Position numbers and translations under genes: made by a program. Source: Seison nebaliae (Eukaryota > Rotifera > Pararotatoria > Seisonacea > Seisonidae). Taken from it: 64,000 nucleotides of DNA. The stretch spans positions 1 to 64,000 of the forward strand of contig JALJEE010002473.1 of the NCBI GenBank assembly GCA_023231475.1. The letters run 5' to 3'. Numbering within the stretch: position 1 is the stretch's first letter; the number at the start of each line of letters is the position of its first letter. Of the stretch, positions 1 to 9,155 are shown one piece after another. The notes under the pieces were generated by a model that was not told the origin of the DNA, did not search any database, and saw only the letters and a program-made list of their open reading frames with translations.

Positions 1-66
1 TAAAGTCAATTTATTATATTTATTTCCATAAACATGAAGCAAATTATAAAAAATTTTTTATTAATT

Positions 67-332
67 GGTGACGAAATCACCGAAATACAGCTAAATGGGT
101 GACGAAATCATCGAAATACAGCTAAATGGGTGACGAAATCATCGAAATACAGCTAAATGGGTGACGAAATCACCGAAATACTCTAAAAACGGTGACAAAA
201 TCACCGTTTAATGAAAAATACGCAAAATTTAGGTTCACAAATTTTTCCAGGGTAACGAAATCACCGAAATACTCTAAAAACGGTGACGAAATCACCGATT
301 TTCACTTAAAAACATACGGTGACGAAATCACC
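67..332. repeat. 31-nt tandem repeat built on a small palindrome
   Basis: Three copies with a period of exactly 31 nt start at 67, 98 and 129; a fourth at 160 and looser copies near 190, 250, 285 and 320 follow. Each unit carries GGTGACGAAATCACC or a one-base variant, a 5-bp stem (GGTGA/TCACC) around a CGAAA loop. Spacers between copies are AT-rich and partly conserved. The array lies upstream of the METTL2-like gene. No coding potential is seen. It may be a small satellite or a decayed mobile-element end. Confidence 0.9.
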
Positions 333-571
333 GGTCACCCAGAAAATGTTAGTAAGGTATAAAATCATAATTTGATTTAGGAGCGCTAGCATAAGAACTT
401 CTTGACTCTTTATTTAATAATTCATACATAAATCCTAAGCCCTGGCACTTCCATGTTGAATAAATGTTATGGAATTGATATAGAAAATTGAACAATTTTT
501 ATAAAATGAAATAAAGTGAAATAAATAAACATTTTTCCCCATTATAAATAAATAATAAAGTGGAGTGAAGA

Positions 572-1513
572 ATGGTCGAAGAAAATGGAAAAATTGGAAA
601 TGATTCAAAGAAATTTGGAAATCGATATTTAATTAACGAGCAAGATTTATTTAATGAGAATGCGTGGGATGATTATGAATGGACTGAAGAAGAATTGAAT
701 GAAGCAAGTAATAAGATTAATAACCAAAGAACAAATTTGATGAGTAATGATAAGTCGATGGAATTGTTAAGTAAACCTGAGAAATATTGGAATGAATTCT
801 ATTCGAAACACAATAATAAATTTTTCAAAAATCGAAGATGGCTCCAACATGAATTACCGGAACTATTTAGCCGTATCGAACATGAGAGATTGAATATTTT
901 GGAAGTTGGTTGTGGTGTGGGAAATATGTTACGTCCTCTTTTTGATTTGAATAAATTGAATAACGAAACTAAATTCTTTTGCATTGATCATGCACCGGAA
1001 GCAGTGAAAATATTGAAGGATGATTTACGCACGAACAAATATTATCAACAAATTGAAACATTAACTTTTGACATTCGACAAATTGGAAAAGAGAAAAATG
1101 AGTTTAATAAAAAATTTGGAAATATTCAATTCGACTATATATTTCTCGTTTTTACTTTAAGTGCAATTCATCCTCAACATCATTTCTTGATATTAAATGA
1201 ATTAAGTAAAATTTTATCAAGAAATGGAATTATTTTCTTTCGCGATTATTCTTTTCGTGACTTGACGCAATTACGAATGAAAAATGGTAAATGTATCAAT
1301 TCCAATTTGTATAGTCGAGGTGACGGAACATTAGTTCATTTTTTTGAGAAAGATAAATTTGAAAATATCATTCAACAAACCAATAAATTGGTAATAAAAC
1401 AATTGAACATTGATTCACGTCTATTAGTAAATCGAAAGAATAATATTAAGATGAAACGATTATGGCTACAAGGAAAAATGATGAAAAAAAATGAACTAAA
1501 TTCTCCTCAATAA
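572..1513 (+). CDS. METTL2: tRNA N3-methylcytidine methyltransferase, METTL2 type
   Basis: Single-exon, 313 aa. It is expected to methylate C32 (m3C) in the anticodon loop of certain tRNAs using S-adenosylmethionine, in the cytosol. The N-terminus (residues 15-40) has the METTL2-type block FGNRYL...NAWDDYEWTEEE, which separates it from METTL6. Then come KYWNEFY (71-77), SAM-binding motif I LEVGCGVGN (110-118), an acidic residue in FCIDHAPEA (136-144), and the C-terminal FRDYSFRDLTQLR and GDGTLVHFF blocks typical of the family. The ATG at 572 follows a purine-rich leader and is the first in frame. Length matches the family. A small orphan gene follows 155 nt downstream on the same strand. Family assignment is strong; tRNA substrate is inferred from family. 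Confidence 0.93.
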   Translation: MVEENGKIGNDSKKFGNRYLINEQDLFNENAWDDYEWTEEELNEASNKINNQRTNLMSNDKSMELLSKPEKYWNEFYSKHNNKFFKNRRWLQHELPELFSRIEHERLNILEVGCGVGNMLRPLFDLNKLNNETKFFCIDHAPEAVKILKDDLRTNKYYQQIETLTFDIRQIGKEKNEFNKKFGNIQFDYIFLVFTLSAIHPQHHFLILNELSKILSRNGIIFFRDYSFRDLTQLRMKNGKCINSNLYSRGDGTLVHFFEKDKFENIIQQTNKLVIKQLNIDSRLLVNRKNNIKMKRLWLQGKMMKKNELNSPQ

Positions 1514-1667
1514 ATTCGAAAGAGATTTCTTATGGAAATGATTTTATTTTCATTTTTTTATTTTACGACTTATTTTTTTTTGACTGAATCCTTTTTACCT
1601 TACAATGTACAAAAACGATCTATTATTATTTTCCACCATTTTCCTTTCCATTCACTTCATTAATAAT

Positions 1668-2181
1668 ATGAGTTACTTCTCCTCATTGTCATCAAGTAAG
1701 AAAACATTTCTCTAGTTATTGTCGAGAAGAGTGTAATAATTCGAGATATAGCTGAACATGGCCCTCAACGTAATCTATTCAAATCTGAGAAATTTTCTAA
1801 AGAATTAGATATGAAAAATCGTTCGAAAGAATCTTACGAATATAAAATGGGTAATGACACATTTCTGAAAGTTTTCTAAATAATTTCTTCAAATAATTCC
1901 AAATGATAATCAGGATGTAAATGTGGAGAAAAATTCAACGGACCGAAGAGTTATAGGTAATGTAGTAGAAGAAAATATAAAAGATCATAAAAAAGTTTAA
2001 ATTTTCTTTAATTCTCTATATTGAAATGGAGATTTCTTAGAAAATTACTCTTATTAATGAAACGAGTCCAGATGTGAGAACAAAAATGGGTAATAATAAT
2101 AATTTTAATCCTTATAATGATGATAATTTGATGAATATTGCGTTTGAGAAAGCACAAATCCAAAAACCAAAGAAACTTTAG
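1668..2181 (+). CDS. Small orphan protein, four exons
   Basis: Not recognised. The model joins 1668-1671, 1716-1870, 1914-1994 and 2041-2181 to give 126 aa. All three introns are 43-46 nt, start GTT and end TAG or CAG like the window's other introns, and every junction keeps frame. The first exon would be only ATGA. The product is hydrophilic and charged, without signal peptide or membrane segment, and has a short Asn-rich run near the C-terminus (KMGNNNNFNPYNDDN). It sits between METTL2 and osm-3 on the same strand and could be co-transcribed with METTL2 (155-nt gap). Each exon is too short to stand out alone, but the joined frame is fully open, which supports a real gene. An alternative is a start at Met in exon 2. 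Confidence 0.55.
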
Positions 2182-3289
2182 TTCGAAGTTATTTTCTAAT
2201 GAAATTGTTACAAAACAATTTTACAATTTTTAAAGTTTTCAATAAAAATGTTGTTCTCATTATAAATGAAATCTAATAATTTCTTCTTCAAAATCTATTT
2301 TTAAAGTTTGTTACGGTTGTTAGAAATTCTTAAACTTTTCTTAAAGTTTCATAACGAAAACTGAGTAGAATATGCATATAAATAAATGATGCATTACCGA
2401 AATTTTAACAGGTTATTAATAAAACTACTTTGTTCAGACATATGGTGAATTTTGGCGAAATGTTGGAAGAGAAAAGTAATTTTATTATCTTAGCAATTAG
2501 TAAGGCCATGAATTTTAACTTTTTTTCCTTTAATTTTCATTATTTCTTAACAACCTTCAAAATGATTGTGTTGCCATGGGAACATTATGAACACCTATAG
2601 AAATGGAAGATTTTCTGACAATGCTTTGATTTAATATATCATAATCGTGTAGGACTATTAGTCACATACATGTAGTTCATCAGTTTCGAAAAATTGTTGT
2701 TTTCATAACATGAAGCTAACGAAGTTTTTTTTGGTACTATTCATGTAAATAAATATGGAAAATAAATAAGGTTGATTAATGGGAAAGTTTTCCTTACCAA
2801 TCTCCTTCATTGTGTGGAGGCAACTTCCCTCTTTTTAATTTATTCGGAGAAAATATATAAACATATGTCATGTGTCCAAAAGAAGTTGATTGAGCAGTGT
2901 CTCAAAAAATAAAATCGGAAACTTACTAAATGAGAAAAGTTTCTAATAGGAAGCATTGAACTAAAGCAGAATATCATTTAATGAATAGAGACCATATACA
3001 GTCCATGAGCATTGACTGCATGTGTTATCGCTTTCCTTTCATACTTTTCTTTCACTTAAATCAAATGAATTTATACGAAAACAATATTTTTAAAGATAAA
3101 ATTTTCGTAAAATTATTTGGGACAATTTAATTTCTTTATATAACTCTATATACTCATGTGTCATTGCCACATTTTTTTGTTCTATTCTGTTTTTCCTCCA
3201 ACTGTTTTCTATAAATTCTACCTAACAATTTTCATTAATTTTCCATCATCCACTCATTGATTATTTAATCAGATGAACAGATAGATACA
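2182..3289. other. Intergenic region upstream of osm-3
   Basis: No gene found. It holds an RFX X-box at 2570-2583 and AT-rich sequence. It is the likely promoter region of the kinesin gene. Confidence 0.6.
2570..2583. promoter_or_regulatory. RFX/DAF-19 X-box upstream of osm-3
   Basis: The sequence GTTGCCATGGGAAC fits the X-box consensus RYYNYYATRRNRAC at every position. X-boxes bind RFX factors (DAF-19 in C. elegans), which switch on ciliary genes. The next gene downstream is the ciliary kinesin osm-3, whose ATG is about 700 nt away. This is further than the usual 50-250 nt in C. elegans, so an unseen 5' UTR exon may intervene. Confidence 0.65.
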
Positions 3290-5801
3290 ATGGCCGAAGC
3301 AGTTAAAGTTTTAGTTCGCGTTCGTCCAATGAACGAACGTGAACGTTCAAAAAATTGTAAAGTTCACATTCCTTCATACACTAATTGGCAACATTGTTAA
3401 TTTGTTTAGGATATTGTCAGAATGGACAGTCAATATAATCAATGTCAACTGTTGCCAATTGAAAAAAATAAAACGGCCAAATCGTTCACATTTGACGGAG
3501 TTTATGATATTAAATCTATAACCGAAACAATTTATGAAGATACAGCATCAATAATTGTTGATAGTGTTTGAAATTTTTAATAATATTTTTAAAAATCTAT
3601 TTCATCTTTAGGTAACTGAAGGATATAATGGCACGATATTTGCATATGGCCAGACTGGTTGTGGTAAATCATTCACTATGCAAGGTATCATCAAACCGAA
3701 AACACAATTAGGTATTATTCCACGTGCATTTTCAGTTATTTTCTTAAGAAAATCATTCATTCATCACCATTTTCTTTAGCACATTTTCGATAAAGCGTTA
3801 ACAACATCTGATGGGAGTAAATATTTGATAACAGTTTCTTATCTGGAGATTTATAATGAAAAAATTTCAGATTTATTAAGTTTGAATAAGAACCTTAGTC
3901 TTCATGTTAGAATATTTCGAATAGAAACAGATAATTTACGTAATCTCATTTAGGAGTCTCCTGATACCGGTGTTTATGTGAAAGATTTGACGATACATGA
4001 ATGTGATTCAGTTAGATCGTGTGAGAAACTGATGGACAAAGGATGGAAAAATCGATCGGTTGGTGAGACAGCCATGAACGCTGATTCATCAAGATCCCAT
4101 TCGATTTTCATTATTACTGTCGAAAGATCAGAAACTGATGGAGGCGGAGAACAACATTTCAGGAAAGGTTGTCTGAATCTTGTGGATTTAGCTGGAAGTG
4201 AAAGACAAGTAAAAACTGGTAAATTTTATTATAGAATTAATTTAAATTCAATTAAATCTCCTTCGATTAGAGTCAACGGGCGATCGTTTTAAAGAAGCGA
4301 CTCACATCAATTTCTCACTCTCAGCATTAGGTAATGTCATTTCGGCATTGGTTGATGGAAAGTCGAAGCATATTCCTTATCGGGATTCTAAATTAACTAG
4401 ATTATTACAAAACTCTTTAGGTGGAAATACTAAAACTTTAATGATTGCTGCCTTATCACCAGCTGATGATAATTATGATGAAACTCTATCAACTTTACGA
4501 TATGCGAACCGTGCCAAAAATATTAAAAATAAACCAAGAATAAATGAAGATCCAAAAGATGCAATGCTTCGGGAATATGCTGAGGAAATTGAAAAGTTGA
4601 AGAATATGTTAGCAGGCAAACAAGTTTGAAATATTCTTAATTTATTAAAATTCTAAAATATTGTGAATAGCCGGTACAAAACGACAATTTTGAAGAAGAA
4701 CGTGAAAGAATGGAAATCGAACATGAAGAGGAAGTTAATCGACTACGAGAAATGATGAAGAATGAGAAAAAGGGTAAACAAGAATTAGAAGTTTATTTTT
4801 CCTCAATTTTATTTTCTATTCTAATACATAATTTTCAGAAACAAATTCAAAAATTGAATTCGAATTACGAAAAGAAAATGAGCATAATCAATGAAAGTTT
4901 GTCAAATTATTTACGATAAAAATATTCTGAGTTCTATACAATTATGACAGATCTACCAGAAAGTGTTGAGAAACGGTTAGAAGAGATTAAACGACATATG
5001 GTGGGAGGAGAAGAAGTAAATAATATGGAGAAGAAGAAACATTTGAATATGATGAAAAACCGTGCGAAAGAACGACGTGATAAAATTCTTAATACAATTC
5101 GAGCGGCAGAAAATGACGACGAATTATTGGTGAATGTTTATGATTCTATTCAACAAGAAGCAGCAGAAAAGACGAAAGCTTTAAAAAGAGCTAAAGAAAA
5201 GATTAATGAATTGAGAATTGAAGCTAGAGATCTCCAGACCGAATTTCAAGAGGAGCGTGAAATATTTCTATCAGATTTGCGAGAGAGTAATCGTAAAGTG
5301 AATTTATATCAAAATATTTTAGATCGAATTCAACCACTTATAAGAAACGATTGTAATTATAGCAATTTAGACAAAATAAAACATCAAGCCATTTGGGATA
5401 ATGAAACTGAAAGCTGGAGATTACCACCGGTTCGAATTGAAGACAACTCTTTGCCCAAAATGAATTCTGCAACTCCATTAAATGAACATTTGTTGGTACC
5501 AGACAATTCTGTTCATTATTCGAATAGCGTCCAAAATTTACATCGAATAAAAATGGAGGAATCATTCATTAACGAGGAGCAGAATAGGAAACTTAACGAA
5601 AAGTTTTTCAATGGCATTACTCCCAACCAAGATCCGAGTCAAATTTATCGAACTAAATCGAAAAATTTGATGGAAATGAATCTGGTCTCTGATATTAATA
5701 ATTACCATCCAACTTATTTAGAACGTTCAACTAATCCCAACAGTAAATCGATGAAAAATGCTAAACAGGCTCTTGGACTTGGTGGTCGTCGTCGGTACTA
5801 A
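3290..5801 (+). CDS. osm-3: Kinesin-2 homodimeric motor OSM-3/KIF17
   Basis: Plus-end motor for intraflagellar transport in cilia. Nine exons join to 707 aa (C. elegans OSM-3 is about 700): 3290-3361, 3410-3565, 3612-3734, 3780-3905, 3954-4218, 4271-4623, 4671-4790, 4839-4896, 4951-5801. Visible motifs are the P-loop GQTGCGKS (89-96), switch [10 protein letters not shown] (201-209), switch II DLAGSE (237-242) and the neck-linker region [20 protein letters not shown]. The [13 protein letters not shown] stretch is the KIF17/OSM-3 signature. A coiled coil follows, then a tail ending GLGGRRRY. Eight introns of 46-54 nt, seven starting GTT. The P-loop has Cys-Gly-Lys-Ser where most kinesins have Ser-Gly-Lys-Thr. 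Upstream X-box fits ciliary expression. Converges on the CALML4-like gene. Confidence 0.95.
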
Positions 5802-6175
5802 CATAATTAGAACTTCGGTATTTCCCTGCTTCTTAATTTAATTGAAATTCACGAAATTTTTATTTTCATCGTGAAAACTTATCGATCAAATATTCTCGTT
5901 TTATTTCAATTTTTAATTGAGTTTATACGTATCTTATTCCTCCATCTTTCTCATTTCGATTGACAGAATCTATTTAATTTTATTATGAAATTTGACGTTA
6001 ACTTTATAGGAATAAAATAAATTGAAATAGATGGAATAGTGTCATATGGAATGGATTATGAATGATTATCAGTTGTGGAAGAAGTCTGAAAACGGAACAA
6101 CCAGATACGAATAATAACAAAAAATATATATTAAAGAGAAGTTTAAAAGATTCGTTTATGAAAAATTTCTAATTG
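5802..6175. other. 3' intergenic between convergent osm-3 and EF-hand gene
   Basis: No gene seen. An AATAAA at 6011-6016 is a likely poly(A) signal for osm-3. Confidence 0.5.
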
Positions 6176-6798
6176 TTAACGTTGTCTTCCATATCCTCGT
6201 AACATGAATTTTACAAATTCCGAATAATTCACTTGCTTCTTATTATCGATACCTGCAGTTCGGAATAATTCATCAGCTGAATAAATTTAATTGAAGAAAT
6301 TTCTATTTATAAATAATCGAATTTAAAAAAAAAAACGGAACCTTCCAGATTCGATAACGGTTCTCCCGTTGAACACAGTCGTTCCTTCAATTCAGTTAAA
6401 CTGATCGTTCCCGTTCCTTTTTTATCATACATTCGGAAAGCTTTCAACATTTCTTTCTCACAATTATCTTCTACATTTCGTTGACGATTGATGATTTCTA
6501 GAACTTGATCAAATGCAACACCCTTATTCTCTTGTTTGTAGTAATCAGCAAAGTATCGTCGTAATTCAACGATTGTTGGTATGAAATTTAATGATCTGAG
6601 AATTTGACCCAATTCCTCGGCTGATTGTACCATTCCACTTTTAGCGTACAAATTGAAGCATGAACGGTAGTCTGATAGTTTTAGTTAAAGTTTCAATGTT
6701 AAAAGAATAAAAAAAACTTTCGATATCTTTTGCCGCGAAATATTTTGACTGAAATATTAATGAAATTGAGATGGTTATGATAAAGAAAATTTAACCAT
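6176..6798 (-). CDS. Calmodulin-like EF-hand protein, CALML4-like
   Basis: Four exons on the minus strand (6798-6796, 6748-6718, 6671-6342, 6276-6176) give 154 aa. The first coding exon is just the ATG. The protein has four EF-hand units. Loop 3 (DKKGTGTISLTE) is the nearest to a calcium-binding loop; loops 1, 2 and 4 have lost key acidic residues, as in CALML4 and myosin light chains. The ending ADELFRTAG...VNYSEFVKFML and the start SKYFAAKDIENYRSCFNLY both align with CALML4, a light chain of the brush-border and stereociliary myosin MYO7B. An essential light chain is the alternative. Introns are 45-65 nt, all starting GTT. Convergent with osm-3. Confidence 0.78.
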
Positions 6799-7139
6799 AA
6801 TTTTAATGAAGTTTCCGATAAATTAATAATTTATTTACTAAATGAATAATTTTTATCCGTATTGACCCGATTATGAGACGTTCTAGATAAGGGAAAATTG
6901 AAGAAATTATTAATAGAAGTAAAACGAAGTTTATCTCTAATATTCCCATTTCTATTCCAAAGCTTTATAATTTATTTTTCTATAGGTTAGTTTAAATTAA
7001 TATCAATAAATTTTGTTTTATCATCTCAAATGATTTGACGGAGTAATTTGTTGTTTAAAAAAGAATGATAGAAGTTGAACAAAGACAAGTCGACGAGTGA
7101 GGACAACAGAACATTTATTTTGAAAAACGAATTAGGAAA
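6799..7139. other. Intergenic, no gene seen
   Basis: AT-rich sequence between two minus-strand genes; presumed 5' region of the EF-hand gene. No clear regulatory motif was found. Confidence 0.4.
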
Positions 7140-7736
7140 CTAACGAAATATTTTGTGCAATTGCCAGAAAAAGAGAAATATTGCAACAAAAATTAGTCTA
7201 GTAAATGGAATGTTTAAGATATATTTTATTGTGATATATGTTACGATGACACACAAACCATATTGTCGAAATTTTCCAAAAGAATGTATTATGTAGTTCA
7301 ACCAACGTGATTTCTTTTTTTTCAATTCTAACTTTTCAGATTTCTCAACTTCATCGACTGATAATTTTTGCTTTAGTTCCATTTCACTATCTTTGAGATA
7401 TGCATCATGATTCTTCAAATATTTATCTAATAAATTATTCATTTTTGTCAGTTTATTCTCAAGTTGTGAATAACGTTCAATCATCGAATTATGTGTTTCA
7501 CTAATTGAACATCGATGACTCGAACATCTACTGTGTCTCAACGTTAACGATTTACTACTTCGAGTCACATTGTCATGTGGGGTGGTCCTTCGTCGATTTC
7601 TTCTCCTACGATTGTGTTCTCCTTCAGATAATTCCCTTGCAGTGCCAACCACTTGTGGCATGATTCTTTTCGTTCTCTCGTAAGTTGAACAATTGAATAT
7701 ATTGTCTCCAAAAAAACCGAAAGACTTATCAGACAT
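7140..7736 (-). CDS. Basic protein with C-terminal membrane hairpin
   Basis: Single-exon ORF, 198 aa, with its own ATG. Not recognised. It starts with SFGFFGDNIFN, has a very basic Arg-rich patch (NRRRRNRRRTTP), a coiled-coil-like stretch around residues 85-130 and, at the C-terminus, two hydrophobic segments (YGLCVIVTYITIKYIL and IFVAIFLFFWQL). The layout suggests a protein anchored by its C-terminus with the N-terminus in the cytosol. It resembles in plan the adjacent upstream gene (7891-8665), which has a similar FxGYFGD start and C-terminal hydrophobic pair, so the two may be diverged tandem duplicates. They are 154 nt apart on the same strand. No function can be assigned. Confidence 0.7.
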   Translation of the reverse strand: MSDKSFGFFGDNIFNCSTYERTKRIMPQVVGTARELSEGEHNRRRRNRRRTTPHDNVTRSSKSLTLRHSRCSSHRCSISETHNSMIERYSQLENKLTKMNNLLDKYLKNHDAYLKDSEMELKQKLSVDEVEKSEKLELKKKKSRWLNYIIHSFGKFRQYGLCVIVTYITIKYILNIPFTRLIFVAIFLFFWQLHKIFR

Positions 7737-7890
7737 TTACGAGAAAATTAGAAACAAAGTAAACAAAATAAAAGGAAAAAAGAGAAAACGAAAGAAAAAA
7801 GTTATTGTGAGAAATTTCTATTTTAAATTTATTACAATTGTTGTGGAGCAATTTTTTATGTGTTGACGATGGGAAAATCAAATTCTTCTC

Positions 7891-8665
7891 TTATTCGTCA
7901 TTGGCTACTAAGTTGCTCAAATAATTAAGATATCTACAAAATACTCCTCCAACACCATGAGTTTCATTTCGATTGGAAAAGATAATACAAGTAGCAATCA
8001 TGAAAAAGAATAAGGACCAAGTGCTCGTTGTTACTGTAGCAATTCCAATGAAGAATAGAATAAGGAAAGGAAAGAGATCATGTAAAATTCCAGCAACGTA
8101 AGAAATACAACTGGAAGTACAATTTTCCGAACTTGTTGTTGGACGTGCCTTCGGAGTTGCAGGCGTTTGATCTTCCAACATCTGATAAATGTCTGCCAAC
8201 TGTCCAACTATATTATGCATCATAGCCTTCTCATTCTTCTCACGACATTTCTTCTCTTGAGCATCACCAAAATATCCTGAAAATAAATCACAGTCATCTG
8301 GAGTTGCATTATTATTCTTCGATTTTCGACCATTTTGTTTACGTTTCGATCTATAAAAAGAATTCATCATTAGCTATTCAACATAAACGAAATTAATTTA
8401 TGGTGATTGCTAACCGTCGTTGTCGACTGGATACTCGACTCCGAGTAGAACGACTACGATTCTTTCTATTTCTACTCGTTTTTTGTACAGGTTGTCTTTT
8501 TGCAGGTTTTACTACTTTCCGCGGAGTACTTGTTGGCTTTCTTTGTTTTCTTTTTTTAACACAAATATTGTTAGGTCTCGGTTTCGATTGACGATTCCGC
8601 TCAACTTTTGGGCGGTACGCTGTCCCAAGATTTGGAGTCCAGGGTTCATTTGGATCAAGATCCAT
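7891..8665 (-). CDS. Basic membrane-anchored protein, two exons
   Basis: Exons 8665-8415 and 8350-7891 join in frame (CG|A, Arg) to 236 aa. The true ATG is at 8665; an upstream TTG in frame was not used. The N-terminus MDLDPNEPWTPNLG is followed by a long Lys/Arg-rich low-complexity stretch (about residues 20-110), then DLFSGYFGDAQEKK, a short helical region (NIVGQLADIYQMLEDQ), and two hydrophobic segments near the C-terminus (LFPFLILFFIGIATV and SLFFFMIATCIIF). Not recognised. The intron is 64 nt and starts GTTAGC. It shares a plan with the next gene downstream (7140-7736). It is divergent from ALG6, 490 nt away. Confidence 0.65.
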
Positions 8666-9155
8666 TACCAATAATTAATCTAGTGAAAAATGCGAACGAA
8701 AAGAGGTAAAAAGAAAATTACAAACAAAAATAAAAAAAAATATAATAAAAATTTTTCTACTTTTGCGTTTAGTTTCAATCATAGAAATTTGTATTGTCCA
8801 TTCTTTGAAATATTTCTATTTCTCGTTTCTTCATTTCTCAATCTCATCTACTGTATTAGTAATCTCAAAAATTATTTGGTAATTTATTAAAAATTTATTT
8901 ATTCATATTAATTATCTTACTCATAAGAATTGAAGAGGGAAATGGAACAAAGAAATTTTTAATTATGTTATAGAATTTTGATATTTTTCTTTTGAAATTT
9001 CTATTTTGAATAGAAACACTTGCCACATCTGGTTAGCTTAGGAAACAGTTGATAATGAATGATAATTTAGAAGGGTTGAATGATTGATAGTAAATTTAGA
9101 AAGGGAAATAATTTTAATTTGAAGCTTTTACCGTTTTGAAAATTCTGTTAAAGAA
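8666..9155. other. Divergent promoter region
   Basis: Lies between the minus-strand membrane-protein gene and plus-strand ALG6. AT-rich; no specific motif recognised. Confidence 0.45.

Noticed and set aside
67-332. CRISPR-like array
   Set aside because: Regular repeats with a palindrome, but spacers are near-identical, and the window is clearly animal nuclear DNA.
8663-8671. TTG start for the membrane-protein gene
   Set aside because: Non-ATG start is unlikely in an animal; an ATG lies two codons downstream in the same frame.
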